Shown here: positions 1-9,700 of the stretch, in pieces
How the letters are laid out: every line of letters begins with the position of its first letter
How positions within the stretch are numbered: position 1 is the first letter of the stretch
Source: Fluviibacter sp041311015
Lineage (GTDB): Bacteria > Pseudomonadota > Gammaproteobacteria > Burkholderiales > Rhodocyclaceae
Assembly: GCA_041311015.1 (NCBI GenBank)
Contig: JBFYKG010000001.1
Location: 1-64,000, forward strand
Reading direction: 5' to 3'
DNA length: 64,000 nucleotides
Position numbers and translations under genes: made by a program
The notes under the pieces: generated by a model
Told to the model about the DNA's origin: nothing
The model's database searches: none
The model's input: the letters and a program-made list of their open reading frames with translations, nothing else

Positions 1-845
1 AGATCGGGGTGCATTTCTTTCTTGACCACCACACTGGTCGTGGTCGCAACGAGTGACACATCCTGCACCGGTATCTGCGGGTAGATGCTGATCGAGCCCG
101 CCGGCAGCCGTACCGATTCCAGAGAGTTGTCTTTCTTGTCGAAGGCCTCGGCATTCTTGAAGTTCATGAGCTCGACACCAGGGGTCCGCATCAGCGTCTG
201 GACAATCGGATCCCAGGCGGTGGATACGATGATCAACGCATCGGCGCCGCCCTCCATGAATCGACGCGCACTGTTTTCAAAATCATCGGGGATGAAGTGA
301 TCGTGCCCCGCGATGTCGACCTCGTAGATCTTCATGATCTTGCTGGCCACGGCATAGGAACCGCTGCCTTTGGGCCCAAGCGCTACGCGGTGCCGGAGCA
401 GATCCCGCAGGTTATCCAGCGTGCCCGTGCGGCTCTTGCGGTAAAAGACCCAGATAGGCTCATAGGAGATACTGCCCAGGGACACAACCCGCTCACGCTG
501 GGCCTCGTCCAGGGTGATGCCATAGGTGTAAGCGGCGTTGACCGGGTCGGCCGGGTCAATCAGCCGGTTAACGTTATCGACGGCACCTTTGGTGACCACG
601 ACCTGGCCATCCAGGCCTTTCTCACTGAGAAATTTGGCCGAGGCCTCGGCCATCTGGTACCAGTCGCCCCCCTGATACGAACTGCCGATATAGATGTGAC
701 GATCGGGAAAAGGCTGCAGGTACGCGATGAGTCCGGCTAGGCAGACCAGAAACGCCGCCAGAATCGCCTTCGATTCGCGAAACTGCTCGCCGACGGCTTT
801 GATTTCATCCTGGATAACGGTTTTAACGTAGCGGAGCAGGCTCAT
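1..845 (-). CDS. TAXI-family TRAP transporter solute receptor, membrane-anchored (partial)
   Basis: The gene starts with ATG at 845 on the minus strand and runs off the left edge; about 281 codons are visible with no stop. The translation begins MSLLRYVKTV, has a membrane segment at about residues 27-43 (ILAAFLVCLAGLIAYL), and continues as a periplasmic binding fold with IGSSYQGGDWYQMAEA and later GPKGSGSYAVASKIM, which are typical of TAXI receptors (TRAP-associated extracytoplasmic immunogenic proteins). Known family role: capture of an organic acid or amino acid in the periplasm for a DctQM-type permease. The N-terminal anchor instead of a cleaved signal peptide is seen in many proteobacterial members. 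No permease gene is visible in the window, so the partner and substrate are unknown. Confidence 0.85.
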   Translation of the reverse strand, partial: MSLLRYVKTVIQDEIKAVGEQFRESKAILAAFLVCLAGLIAYLQPFPDRHIYIGSSYQGGDWYQMAEASAKFLSEKGLDGQVVVTKGAVDNVNRLIDPADPVNAAYTYGITLDEAQRERVVSLGSISYEPIWVFYRKSRTGTLDNLRDLLRHRVALGPKGSGSYAVASKIMKIYEVDIAGHDHFIPDDFENSARRFMEGGADALIIVSTAWDPIVQTLMRTPGVELMNFKNAEAFDKKDNSLESVRLPAGSISIYPQIPVQDVSLVATTTSVVVKKEMHPD

Positions 846-935
846 AATGGGGCGGTATCGTGCGTGTGAGGTCGTTTCGGTATGTGGGTAGATTCTGACA
901 CGCTATCTGGCCGACATCCAAAGAAATAGCGCCTG

Positions 936-965
936 AAAAGAATAACGCCCGACCAGGGCCGGGCG
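936..965 (-). terminator. Rho-independent terminator of the phasin gene
   Basis: On the minus strand a 6-bp GC stem (CGCCCG/CGGGCG, 946-951 with 960-965, 8-base loop) is followed by TTATTCTTTT at 945-936. It lies 47 bases beyond the phasin stop codon and before the TAXI gene start. Confidence 0.7.
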
Positions 966-1011
966 CTACGGCTTCTACCTAAACGCGGCAGAAGCGACCG
1001 AGTGCGGTCTC

Positions 1012-1560
1012 TTACTTACGCTTGGTGGCCTTAACAGCAGCTTCGGTTGCCTTGGCAACGTTGGCTTCAGCCAGGTCAGCAGCTTGCTTCACAGCCTTGC
1101 TCAGGTTGGCGTAGGCCGTGTTGTTGGCTTCAACGGTTTGCTTGATGGCAGCCAGCACAACGTCCGAACCAAACGGAGCAGCCTTGGCACCCGAGACAGC
1201 AGCGTCTTGCACCTTCTTGCTCAGGTCGTCGAATTGCTTCTTCAGCATGCCGCTGATTTCCGAAGCAGCACCGTTGGCGATGTCGTACACGCCACGAGCG
1301 TAGGCAACCACGCTCTCAACCACCGGCTGAACCGAGTCAGCGTTCATGGCAGCAGCTTCTTGCGGGGTCTTCAGCTTCAGTGCCGCGTTGGCTTGCTTCG
1401 AGCCCTTGTTCAGCGATTCGCGAGCAAAAGTCAGATTCAGAGCCGACAGGCTTTCGATGGCTTCCAGTGCGGTGTGCGCAACGGCTTCCAGGTTAGCGAT
1501 GGCAGCAGCGTTAGCAGCGGTCAGTTCTTCAACGTTCGGCAGATTGGCGTTCTTGGCCAT
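1012..1560 (-). CDS. phaP: Phasin family protein (PHA granule-associated)
   Basis: 182 residues from ATG at 1560, chosen because AAAGGAACC lies directly upstream; an in-frame ATG at 1617 lies upstream of that site and would sit inside the promoter. The protein is almost entirely helical, rich in Ala, Lys, Glu and Asn, with no membrane segment. Family features include the heptad-like N-terminal ANAAAIANLEAVAHTALEAIE and a Lys/Ala-rich C-terminus ending KATKRK. Phasins coat intracellular polyhydroxyalkanoate granules and control their number and size. The gene is monocistronic, with its own promoter and terminator. No PHA synthase is in the window. Confidence 0.92.
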   Translation of the reverse strand: MAKNANLPNVEELTAANAAAIANLEAVAHTALEAIESLSALNLTFARESLNKGSKQANAALKLKTPQEAAAMNADSVQPVVESVVAYARGVYDIANGAASEISGMLKKQFDDLSKKVQDAAVSGAKAAPFGSDVVLAAIKQTVEANNTAYANLSKAVKQAADLAEANVAKATEAAVKATKRK

Positions 1561-1608
1561 GATCGGTTCCTTTCTAAAATTGAGTGGTATCAGTGATCTG
1601 ATGTAGTC

Positions 1609-1636
1609 ACTATACACCCATTTTGCTGCATTGCAA
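1609..1636 (-). promoter_or_regulatory. Phasin promoter with TGC-rich dyad (possible PhaR operator)
   Basis: On the minus strand TTGCAA (1636-1631), a 16-base spacer and TATAGT (1614-1609) form a good sigma-70 promoter, with transcription expected to begin about 40-45 bases before the phasin ATG. The -35 element overlaps the dyad TTGC-N6-GCAA (1623-1636) in a TGC-rich stretch. PhaR repressors of PHA-producing proteobacteria bind TGC-rich sites of this kind upstream of phasin genes. The promoter is seen directly; the PhaR assignment is inference. Confidence 0.55.
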
Positions 1637-1739
1637 CATTTTTTCGAACTTTTTTAAAATCAGCGAGTTGCGATGCCAACAGCATGGGCCGTCCTGCCAC
1701 CCGCCGGGCCGCCCACTGTGCCTCCCAAAACCCCTGCGC

Positions 1740-1768
1740 TTGTTGGCTGCGTGGCGGTGTCGTAGCAT
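1740..1768 (+). promoter_or_regulatory. Promoter of the small lipoprotein gene, possibly leaderless
   Basis: TTGTTG (1740-1745), 17-base spacer, TAGCAT (1763-1768). Only 7 bases separate the -10 element from the ATG at 1776, so transcription would start at or next to the start codon. No Shine-Dalgarno sequence is visible. Confidence 0.45.
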
Positions 1769-1775
1769 ACCGCTC

Positions 1776-2159
1776 ATGAAAAACATGCCTGCCTTTGCGT
1801 ACGCGCTTGCCCTCGTTCTGGGTGGTCTGACCGGTTGTAGTTCAATCGATGTGGATTCCGGTCACCTGCGTAACAACACGCCCCGTTTTACGACGTTTAC
1901 AACCGAGAGCCCGCAGGCCATGCTGGACTGCATTGACCAGCGCTGGACCAACAGCGGCCGCCCGGCCCTGGCGTTTCGACGTACGGATACCGGTCTGGCG
2001 CTGCTGACGATCCAGAAGCTCGATACCCATGAAAAAGTGCCGATGGTCTATATCGCCATCGACAAGAGCCGCGAGGGCTCGTCGGTCCGGTTCTACAGCA
2101 ATCATCTGGACGACATGGCCGACCGCAGCATGGTCAACATCATCCAGGGCTGCCACTGA
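1776..2159 (+). CDS. Small putative lipoprotein of unknown function
   Basis: 127 residues starting MKNMPAFAYALALVLGG. The lipobox LTGC at about residues 18-21 predicts signal peptidase II cleavage and lipid attachment. The mature part has no family I recognise; it contains a pair of conserved-looking cysteines (MLDCIDQRW and the C-terminal IIQGCH) that could form a disulfide. An in-frame ATG at 1623 is much further upstream, but the intervening sequence (many Pro, Cys and Arg) does not look coding. ATG 1785 is an alternative start. The gene stands alone between a minus-strand phasin and a regulator. Confidence 0.7.
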   Translation: MKNMPAFAYALALVLGGLTGCSSIDVDSGHLRNNTPRFTTFTTESPQAMLDCIDQRWTNSGRPALAFRRTDTGLALLTIQKLDTHEKVPMVYIAIDKSREGSSVRFYSNHLDDMADRSMVNIIQGCH

Positions 2160-2321
2160 GTTTTTTAAACCCTATCCCCAGCAGTGTTCATTAACCTTGT
2201 AAATTAAACGGCTTAATAAAAAATTGTGGCTTGCATCTAGACGGATTGCGTTCCGGGCACTATATTGATCACAGACGTTTTCTGAGAAAAACGCCACCCC
2301 CCAACCCAAAGACCATTACCC

Positions 2322-2657
2322 ATGAAATCAAAGAATCCTTACGTCCGCCTGCTGAACTTTATGCGCGTTTCGAACAACTCCGATAGCAGCTTTGCCGGCT
2401 GCGAAGAAGTGCTGGCGTACATGCACGAGGCTGCTGCCAACGGCAAGTCGGTCAAGATTACCGATCTGGTTCAAAGCCTGCAGTTCGGCACGGGCCCGAC
2501 CGTACACCGCAAAGTGGTCGAGTTGCATAGCCGCGGCCTGATCGAAGTCCAGCGTTCAGCCACCGATGGTCGCGCCAAGTCGCTGGCGCTGTCGGACGCC
2601 GGTACCAAGCATCTGGATCAGCGTAGCAAGTCGCTCAAAGCCGTTCTGCAAGGCTAA
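2322..2657 (+). CDS. Winged-helix (MarR-like) transcriptional regulator
   Basis: 111 residues. The segment at about 57-94 (GPTVHRKVVELHSRGLIEV, then RSATDGRAKSLALSDAG) matches the recognition helix plus wing of MarR-type winged-helix proteins, including the DGR-K wing tip. It is shorter than canonical MarR (about 140 residues) because the dimerisation helices are reduced, so effector sensing is doubtful. The two membrane-protein genes behind it, with 5 bases and 1 base between genes, are probably co-transcribed and may be its targets. Upstream (2160-2321) is AT-rich with a weak TATATT at 2261. Confidence 0.75.
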   Translation: MKSKNPYVRLLNFMRVSNNSDSSFAGCEEVLAYMHEAAANGKSVKITDLVQSLQFGTGPTVHRKVVELHSRGLIEVQRSATDGRAKSLALSDAGTKHLDQRSKSLKAVLQG

Positions 2658-2662
2658 GCGGT

Positions 2663-3151
2663 ATGTCATCCGGGTCGGCCGGCTCGCCCGAGACCCGGAG
2701 TGAATCAGCACGATACGAACTGCCCGCCGGCGATATCAGCCCTGGGCGTTCGCAACCCAAGCGGGTCGCGCCCAAACGGCGCCAAGGTCAGAGCCAACTG
2801 GTTCAGCGCGTGGCGCTGGGTGTAGCCACGTTCGGCATCGCGCTGGCACTGGTCGGCTTTATTTACCGCTTCAGTATTTCCCCGGCCTTTGGCGATGTGG
2901 CCTTCGAGAACGGCACGACGGCAGCCATCGCCCTACTGATCGGATGTTTTGCGCTGCCAACAGAACGGCGGCTGCGCCTAGGCTCACGCGCGCATCTGCT
3001 GGTGTGCCTGGTGGTTCTATCGATCACCCCCTGGACCTACCAGCTCGGCAATCAACTAGAAGCATCCGGCGTGGACTTGGCCACCGGCTTCAACTTTGTG
3101 TTCGAGGTTTTACTAGCGGCCGTGCTTTATCGCGTTACCGCCCGAACTTAA
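2663..3151 (+). CDS. Hypothetical inner-membrane protein
   Basis: 162 residues. A basic, disordered cytoplasmic head (residues 1-50, rich in Ser, Arg and Pro) precedes about four predicted membrane segments: VALGVATFGIALALVGFIY, TTAAIALLIGCFAL, HLLVCLVVLSITPW and FNFVFEVLLAAVLY. I recognise no family. It follows the MarR-like gene by 5 bases and is followed after one base by a 40-residue membrane protein, so the three probably form an operon. Confidence 0.65.
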   Translation: MSSGSAGSPETRSESARYELPAGDISPGRSQPKRVAPKRRQGQSQLVQRVALGVATFGIALALVGFIYRFSISPAFGDVAFENGTTAAIALLIGCFALPTERRLRLGSRAHLLVCLVVLSITPWTYQLGNQLEASGVDLATGFNFVFEVLLAAVLYRVTART

Positions 3152-3152
3152 G

Positions 3153-3275
3153 ATGCCAGCCATTGTATTTTTTGAGGTGGGCATTGCCCTACTGCTGGTG
3201 ATCGGCGTCTGGGGCTGGCTGCGATGGCACCAACCCCGCGACGCGGATGACCCAACCGATCTTAAAGATCAGTAA
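3153..3275 (+). CDS. 40-residue single-pass membrane protein
   Basis: The ORF begins with ATG one base after the stop of the preceding gene and ends with TAA at 3273-3275. It encodes an N-terminal hydrophobic helix (IVFFEVGIALLLVIGVWGWL), then a short charged tail (RWHQPRDADDPTDLKDQ), the layout of a small inner-membrane protein with a cytoplasmic tail. It overlaps the convergent nitroreductase gene by 14 bases. The tight coupling to the upstream membrane-protein gene supports translation; the function is unknown. Confidence 0.55.
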   Translation: MPAIVFFEVGIALLLVIGVWGWLRWHQPRDADDPTDLKDQ

Positions 3276-3924
3276 TCACCAGGGATTCGGCCAGGCGGGA
3301 CTTAGGCAGCGCGGCATTAAAGTCAGCCGCCGAACGATGACCTAACGCAACCAGCACCACACTTTTGAGGCCCTTGGCCGCGAGCCCCAGCTCGGCATCG
3401 ACGGCCGCATCATCAAAACCCTCGATCGGGCAGGCGTCGATGCCCATCTCGGCCGCGCCCAGCAAAAGAAACCCCAGGGCAATGTAGACCTGCCGGGCGC
3501 TCCAGTTCAGCACCCCGTCGGCCGCTGCATGTTTTTGGACGTAGCCTTTGCGGACGTTATGCTGGTTAGTGCGCGCCTCCTCGTTGGCCAGGCGGCCATC
3601 GCGGGTTTCCTGGTCCAGCACCTCACGCAGGTAGGACTCGTCCATGTCGGTCCGGGCACAGAGGACGACGACCTCGGCGGCATTCATGATCTTGGGCTCG
3701 TTGTAGGCAAAGTTGCCGCTGGCCCCTGCGGCCACCCGGCGTTTTGCGGCCTCGTTGGTCGCCATATAAAAATGCCAGGGTTGGGCATTGGTGGACGAAG
3801 GGCTCATCCGCAACAGCGTGCGTACGGCTGCCGATTGCGCCGGGGTCAACCCGCGCCCCGCCTCGAAGGCTTTGGTAGTTTTGCGCTGCTGAACGATGCC
3901 GGCGATCGGCAATGGTTGCGTCAT
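3262..3924 (-). CDS. nfsB: Oxygen-insensitive NAD(P)H nitroreductase / dihydropteridine reductase
   Basis: 220 residues, very similar in layout to E. coli NfsB (217 residues). Landmarks are RKTTKAFEAGRGLTPAQ, the FMN-binding SPSSTNAQPWHFYMA, NEPKIMNAAEVVVLCA, CPIEGFDDAAVD and the C-terminal PKSRLAESL. It is a cytoplasmic homodimeric flavoprotein that reduces nitroaromatics, quinones and flavins using NAD(P)H. The start at 3924 is supported by GAGAGGAAG upstream. It is transcribed away from the recombination genes, with 73 bases between the divergent starts. Confidence 0.93.
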   Translation of the reverse strand: MTQPLPIAGIVQQRKTTKAFEAGRGLTPAQSAAVRTLLRMSPSSTNAQPWHFYMATNEAAKRRVAAGASGNFAYNEPKIMNAAEVVVLCARTDMDESYLREVLDQETRDGRLANEEARTNQHNVRKGYVQKHAAADGVLNWSARQVYIALGFLLLGAAEMGIDACPIEGFDDAAVDAELGLAAKGLKSVVLVALGHRSAADFNAALPKSRLAESLVITDL

Positions 3925-3997
3925 ACACTTCCTCTCAACGGATATCAGGCAGGCATCCCTGCGTTCAGCTAGTATGTTAACTGCTTAAGACCCCACC

Positions 3998-6784
3998 ATG
4001 ACAGCCTTGACGCGTTCCTCCCTTGCTCCGATCACCCTGGCCCAGCTGACGGCAGATAGCGTGGTGATCTGCGCTACCCAGCGTCTGGCGCAGACCCTGA
4101 GCCGGGCTCACGATGACGCGGCCGGTGGGCGTGACAGCTGGGCGACACTGGCCAGCACCACCTTCAGCCAGTGGCTTCAAGCCCGTTACGCAGCTTTGGC
4201 GCTGCGTGGGTTAGAGCCCCCCGCACTGGCCGGCCTGCGCGTCCTGGACGGATTTCAGGAACGGCTGCTCTGGGAACAGGTGATTCACCAGAGCCTGGGA
4301 GCCAATGCAACGTATCTGTTTGATATGGGCGCGCTGGCGGCCACGGCCGCAGAGGCCAACGCTTTAACAATTAACTGGCAGATCGCCCCGGCGCGCGCCA
4401 GCGCCCTCTTTGCCAGCGAAGAACAGCGACGCTTTGCCGAATGGCAAACGGCCTTTGTGGCGCGTTGTCAGACACTCGGGGTCATCGATGGCGCCCGCCT
4501 GAACGCGGCGCTAATTGATGCGCTCGAGACACCGGGTCTGGCACTGCCCTCCCAGGTGGTCTTTGCCGGCTTTGATCATTTCACACCATTGGAACGACGG
4601 CTACAGCAATCGCTCAGCGCGCGAGGTTGCCTGTGCCTTGAACTGGTGAGCACCGACGAATCAATCGCAACGCAGACCCGGGTCGAACAGACTGCACATC
4701 TGGATGCGGAATGTCTGGCGGTTGCCCATTGGGCGCGCGATTGGCTGGCACGCGATCCGAAAGCACGGCTCGGTATTGTCGCCCCCGATCTGGCGAGCTA
4801 CCAGTACCCGCTGACCGATGCGCTGGAGGATGTGCTTGCGCCGGATCTGGTATTGCCCCAGAACGCCGCCAAACGCCGACCGTACAACATCAGCCTGGGC
4901 CAACCGCTGGCGGTGCAACCGCTGGTGCGCGCCGCACTGAACCTGTTACAGATCCTGACGCAGTCGCATGCTGTAGCGCAATCGCTGGTCTCCGATGTGC
5001 TGGGCAGTACCTACTGGTCAGTCGATGCCGAAAGCGATGCGCGGGCGCGACTGGATACAGCGATGCGGGAAGGGATTGCCCCGAAGGCACCTCTGGCCCG
5101 TTACAGCGATTTCGCTGACTATCTCTTTGAGAAGCAGCAGGTCGCCGCGCCGGCCACACTCGGCTATCTGAGCGCCCTCGGCGCTTCAACGCGCGGCTTG
5201 GGCAAATCCCGACTGCCCTCTGAGTGGCGCCGAATCATCCAGGCCGTACTGGGCAATGGCGGCTGGCTGGCCAACGGCCGTTTGCGCAGTCATGAATTTC
5301 AGGCCCGCGAAGCCTTTGGCAAAGAACTGGCCCAACTTAGCCAGCTGGACCAGATCACCGGCAGCATCACGTTCAGTAAAGCCGTCTCGTTGCTCACGCA
5401 ACTTTGCGCGGAACGCCTATTCCAGCCCAAAACGACCGGCACGCCACCGATCCAGATTCTGGGGGTGCTGGAAGCGGCCGGGATGCGCTTTGATGCGCTC
5501 CGAGTCCTGGGCCTGACCGATACGGCATGGCCACCGGTGGCCAACCCGAACCCGCTGTTGCCGGTCGAAGCGCTGCGTGCCGCCGGCGCACCGAATGCCA
5601 GCGCCCTGGTGCAACTGAACTTTGCCACACGCATTCAGGATCGCTTAATGCGGAGTGCGCCGGACATCACATTCAGTTATCCGCGCATGAATGAGGCCAC
5701 CGAACAGCAGCCCAGCCCACTCATCCCGAAGACCGCCCCGGTACAGAACACCATGCCGCCGACCCGACCCTGGGCCGATGCCATCGACCCAACGGGCTCA
5801 CACCTTCAAACGATTGACGATGTCTACGCACCCGCCGTGGCCGCGGGCGATAACGTGAACGGGGGAACCGCGTTACTTCGAGCACAGGCCATCTGCCCGG
5901 CCTGGGGCTATTACCAGTACCGCCTCGGCGCCAAAGCCCTGGCCCAACCGGTTGAGGGCCTGGATCCGCGCAAGCGGGGGACACTGGTGCATGACACGCT
6001 GGAATTTTTCTGGTGTGCCACCCAGACCTTTGCGGCACTCAAGGCCATGAGCGACAAAGCCCGGGAGGTCGCCGTTGCCCGCGCGGCCAGCGACGCTCTG
6101 ACGCGATTTAATAGTGATCGAAAACGCGAAGCCCTCAAGCCCCGCCAGACCGAACTGGAACATCGGCGGCTGGTGCGACTGGTCGATGCCTGGTTGCAAC
6201 TGGAGTGCGGCCGTAAAACAGACTTTGTCGTGCTCGAGGCGGAAGGCAAGCGCGAGATCAATGTCGCCGGCATTGTGGCGCACATGCGCATTGATCGCAT
6301 CGACCGTCTGGATGATGGCCGCACACTGATCATTGACTATAAAACCGGTGCCGACATTGATGTGCGCAACTGGGCCGCCGACCGGATTACCGAACCACAG
6401 TTACCGATCTATGCCGCGATTGCCGAACACCCGGATGGCAGCATCGCCGGCGTTGCCTTCGGCATCGTGCACATGGGCGGCTCGGGGTTCCGGGGGGTCG
6501 GTCAGGATGACCAGCTGCTACCCAATGTGCACGCCATCAGCAGTAAGCGCGGTCGCCAGGTCTTCAACCCGGAAAAGTTTCCCGATTGGGAGAGCGTCTT
6601 GCAGCATTGGCGCCAGGCGATTCACAGTGTGGCCGACGAGATCCGGGCAGGTTTTGCGGGCGTGAGCATCACCGACGAAGTCGACTTGCGCTACTGCGAC
6701 GTCAAACCGCTGCTGCGCCTAGCCGAACGGCAAATGCAGCTTGATGCTGCGCTGGCGGCAGCGCGCACCGAGGTGCCGCGATGA
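3998..6784 (+). CDS. AddB-like PD-(D/E)XK nuclease-helicase subunit (recombinational repair)
   Basis: 928 residues. The N-terminal two thirds resemble a degenerate UvrD-type helicase scaffold as in AddB/RecC, without a clear Walker A motif. The C-terminal third is a RecB-type nuclease: RKRGTLVHDTLEFFW at about 657-671 and LIIDYKTG at about 776-783, with D and K as catalytic residues. AICPAWGYYQYRLG at about 629 and the late RYCDVKPL carry single cysteines where AddB has its iron-sulfur ligands, so a complete cluster is uncertain. Partner subunit of the next gene, whose ATG overlaps its stop (ATGA). The pair probably processes double-strand breaks as AddAB/RecBCD does. Confidence 0.85.
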   Translation: MTALTRSSLAPITLAQLTADSVVICATQRLAQTLSRAHDDAAGGRDSWATLASTTFSQWLQARYAALALRGLEPPALAGLRVLDGFQERLLWEQVIHQSLGANATYLFDMGALAATAAEANALTINWQIAPARASALFASEEQRRFAEWQTAFVARCQTLGVIDGARLNAALIDALETPGLALPSQVVFAGFDHFTPLERRLQQSLSARGCLCLELVSTDESIATQTRVEQTAHLDAECLAVAHWARDWLARDPKARLGIVAPDLASYQYPLTDALEDVLAPDLVLPQNAAKRRPYNISLGQPLAVQPLVRAALNLLQILTQSHAVAQSLVSDVLGSTYWSVDAESDARARLDTAMREGIAPKAPLARYSDFADYLFEKQQVAAPATLGYLSALGASTRGLGKSRLPSEWRRIIQAVLGNGGWLANGRLRSHEFQAREAFGKELAQLSQLDQITGSITFSKAVSLLTQLCAERLFQPKTTGTPPIQILGVLEAAGMRFDALRVLGLTDTAWPPVANPNPLLPVEALRAAGAPNASALVQLNFATRIQDRLMRSAPDITFSYPRMNEATEQQPSPLIPKTAPVQNTMPPTRPWADAIDPTGSHLQTIDDVYAPAVAAGDNVNGGTALLRAQAICPAWGYYQYRLGAKALAQPVEGLDPRKRGTLVHDTLEFFWCATQTFAALKAMSDKAREVAVARAASDALTRFNSDRKREALKPRQTELEHRRLVRLVDAWLQLECGRKTDFVVLEAEGKREINVAGIVAHMRIDRIDRLDDGRTLIIDYKTGADIDVRNWAADRITEPQLPIYAAIAEHPDGSIAGVAFGIVHMGGSGFRGVGQDDQLLPNVHAISSKRGRQVFNPEKFPDWESVLQHWRQAIHSVADEIRAGFAGVSITDEVDLRYCDVKPLLRLAERQMQLDAALAAARTEVPR

Positions 6785-9700
6785 GTCAACGCCCCATTGA
6801 TCCGGCCGAGTTGCTGGCGGTAGATGCGGCAGCACGTGCAGACGCCCTGGACCCGACGCGCTCATTCATTATTGACGCCCCCGCCGGCGCCGGCAAAACC
6901 GAATTGCTGACGCAGCGTTTTCTGCGGCTGCTGGCCTGCGTTGATGAACCCGAAGAGATCATTGCGCTGACCTTTACCAACAAGGCGGCTGCCGAAATGC
7001 GGGATCGCATCATGCGCAGCCTGCAGGATGCCGATAGCGACCCGCCGGAACACATCGAACCCCACAAACAGATCACGCGCGATCTGGCCACCGCCGTGCT
7101 GGCACAGGACCGCGCCCGGGGCTGGCAGTTACTGGCCCAGCCCGGTCGTCTGCGCGTGATGACGCTGGATGCGCTGTCGGCACGCCTAGCCCGACAGATG
7201 CCGCTGCTTTCGCGCTTTGGCACCCAGCCGGCCGTGGCCACCGACCCGGTGCCCTATTACGAACAGGCGGTTCGCAATACGCTGGATCAACTCGAAGACA
7301 ACACCGAAGACAGCCAGACGATTGCGCAGGCACTGACCTACTTCGACAACGATGCCGGCCGCCTGCAGAAGATGCTGGTCAGTATGCTGGCACGCCGCGA
7401 CCAGTGGATCAGCAAGGCAATACGACACCGCGACGCCGCTGTGCTGGGAGCCGATGTGGCGCAGGCACTGCAGGCACTGGTGACCAACCGGCTCACTGAT
7501 GTGGTGGCGCGTTTTCCTGCCGCGCGGCAGCAGGGCTTCATGGCCGCAGCACGCTATGCGGCGGACCTGAGCCCCAAGTCACCCGTGTCGTTATTATCAG
7601 GCTGGGAGAAGCCACTGACGGCCGAGGTGACCGATCTGCCGCGCTGGCGGGCCGTTGCCGAACTATTTCTGACCCAGGGCAACAAGCCCCGCAGCGTGTA
7701 CCGTGTGCCGATTGATATCGCCGGCCCCAAACATCAGACGCAACGCCAGGTCTTGCTCGATACCATTGCCGATCTGGTGGCGACCGGTGATGACAAAACT
7801 CTGGCGGCCATCCGCGAGCTGCCCGACCCCGGGCTGGATTCGACGGCGGCCGATCTGGTTGCCAGCCTCGCTCATCTGCTCGAACTGGCCTACGCGCAAC
7901 TGTGGCTGGTGTTCAATCAGGAAAAAGTGGTGGACTTCGGCGAGATCGCTCTGAAGTCGGTGCAGGCACTCGAGGGCGAGGCGACCGCCCATGGCGTGCA
8001 CGAACGCCTGGATTACCGTTTGAAGCATCTGCTGGTGGATGAGTTTCAGGACACCAGCCCACTGCAGGTAGCGCTGTTAACGCATCTCACCCAGGGCTGG
8101 GAAGGGGAACCCGATCGGTCGATCTTTCTGGTCGGTGACCCGATGCAATCCATCTACCGATTCCGTAAAGCCGATGTGGGGCTGTTCCTCCGCGTGCGCC
8201 AGCGCGGGCTGGGCAAGATCCAGCCCATCTCGCTACAGCTTTATCGCAACAACCGGTCGTACCCGGCGGTCATCGACTGGATTAACACCACCTTCGCGCA
8301 GGTATTTGCGACCGAAGATGACATCATCCGCGGCGCTGTCCGTTATGAGTCCTGCGTGGCCAGCAAGCCCAATGTGGCCGACGCCGGCGTGATGATCCAT
8401 CCGGTTATTGCCGGCAGGGTGGCCGACGATGTCGATACGGAAAGCGGCGATGCCGCACCGAAGTCGCAGGCCGATGAACAGGAAGCCGCAACCATCGTTG
8501 ATCTGATCCGCACAGCGCAATCAGAATACCCGGAAGGCACGGTGGCCGTGCTGGTACGGGCGCGGCCGCATCTGGATGCACTGGTGTTGCAGCTCCAACG
8601 TCATGCACCGGATATTCCGTTTCGTGCCGTTGAAATCGATCCGCTGGCCGGACGGCAGTCGGTTCAGGATCTGGTCTCGCTCACCCGGGCCCTGCATACG
8701 CCGGGCGACCGGGTGCACTGGCTGGCCATTCTGCGGGCGCCCTGGTGTGGGCTGACGCTACCTGACCTGCATCATCTGGCGGCAGATGATCATGTGCAAT
8801 CGCTCTGGTCACTGATGCAGGATGATGCGCGCATGGCTCGACTGAGTGAGGATGGTCGGACCCGACTTAGCGCGCTTCGTGAGGTGCTCCGGATTGCCTA
8901 TGCCAACCGCGGGCTGCAACGGCCCCGCCGCTGGGTCGAAGGGGTCTGGCACGCGCTGGGCGGTACAGCCTGCCTGCATCAGGCAAGCGACGTGGCGGAT
9001 GTCGAGGCCTACTTCCGGTTACTCGATACGCTGGATACGCATGGCGGCCTGGATCTTGACCGGCTCGACGCAGCTCTGGGCAAACTGTACGCCGCGGCTG
9101 ACACCCGGGAGGCCAGCGATCGCGTTCAGCTAATGACCATCCACAAATCCAAAGGCCTGCAATTCGATACGGTGATTCTGCCCGGACTACACAGAATTCC
9201 GCCGCATGATGAACACCCCCTCCTGCTCTGGGATACGCTCATTCTTGATGAGGACGGGCAGGAACATCTGGTCGTTGCGCCGGCCCCCGCGCAAGGTGAT
9301 CCGGAGGGAATAGCCACACCCTACAGCCTGTTGCGGGGGCTTGAACGCACCCGCGCCCAGAACGAGGATCGACGGGTGCTTTATGTCGCCGCCACCCGGG
9401 CGATACGCCGGCTGCATCTTTTGGGCATGGCCCGACGTGATCCCAAGGAAGATTCGGAGACCGGGCTCAAGCCGCCAGCGGGCACCTCGTTACTTGCACC
9501 CCTCTGGCCGCTCATGGTGAATGACTTTGTAGCAGCGGCCGCCGTACCTGCCCCCCCGGCGCCCCCGGCCAGCAACATCGATCCGGCGCGCTTTGTTCCG
9601 GGGCTGGTCCGGGTTGTGTCGCCGTGCCGGGTCGATCCGGCACCCGAATCAATCCCTGAGGACATCACCGAGACCGAAGCGGCGTATTTCAGCAGCACGC

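Noticed and set aside
297..740. Plus-strand frame of 147 codons near the left edge
   Set aside because: Antisense to the partial TAXI receptor gene, which has clear family motifs and runs out of the window.
2160..2180. T-run after the small lipoprotein gene as terminator
   Set aside because: TTTTTT at 2161-2166 has no GC stem in front of it.
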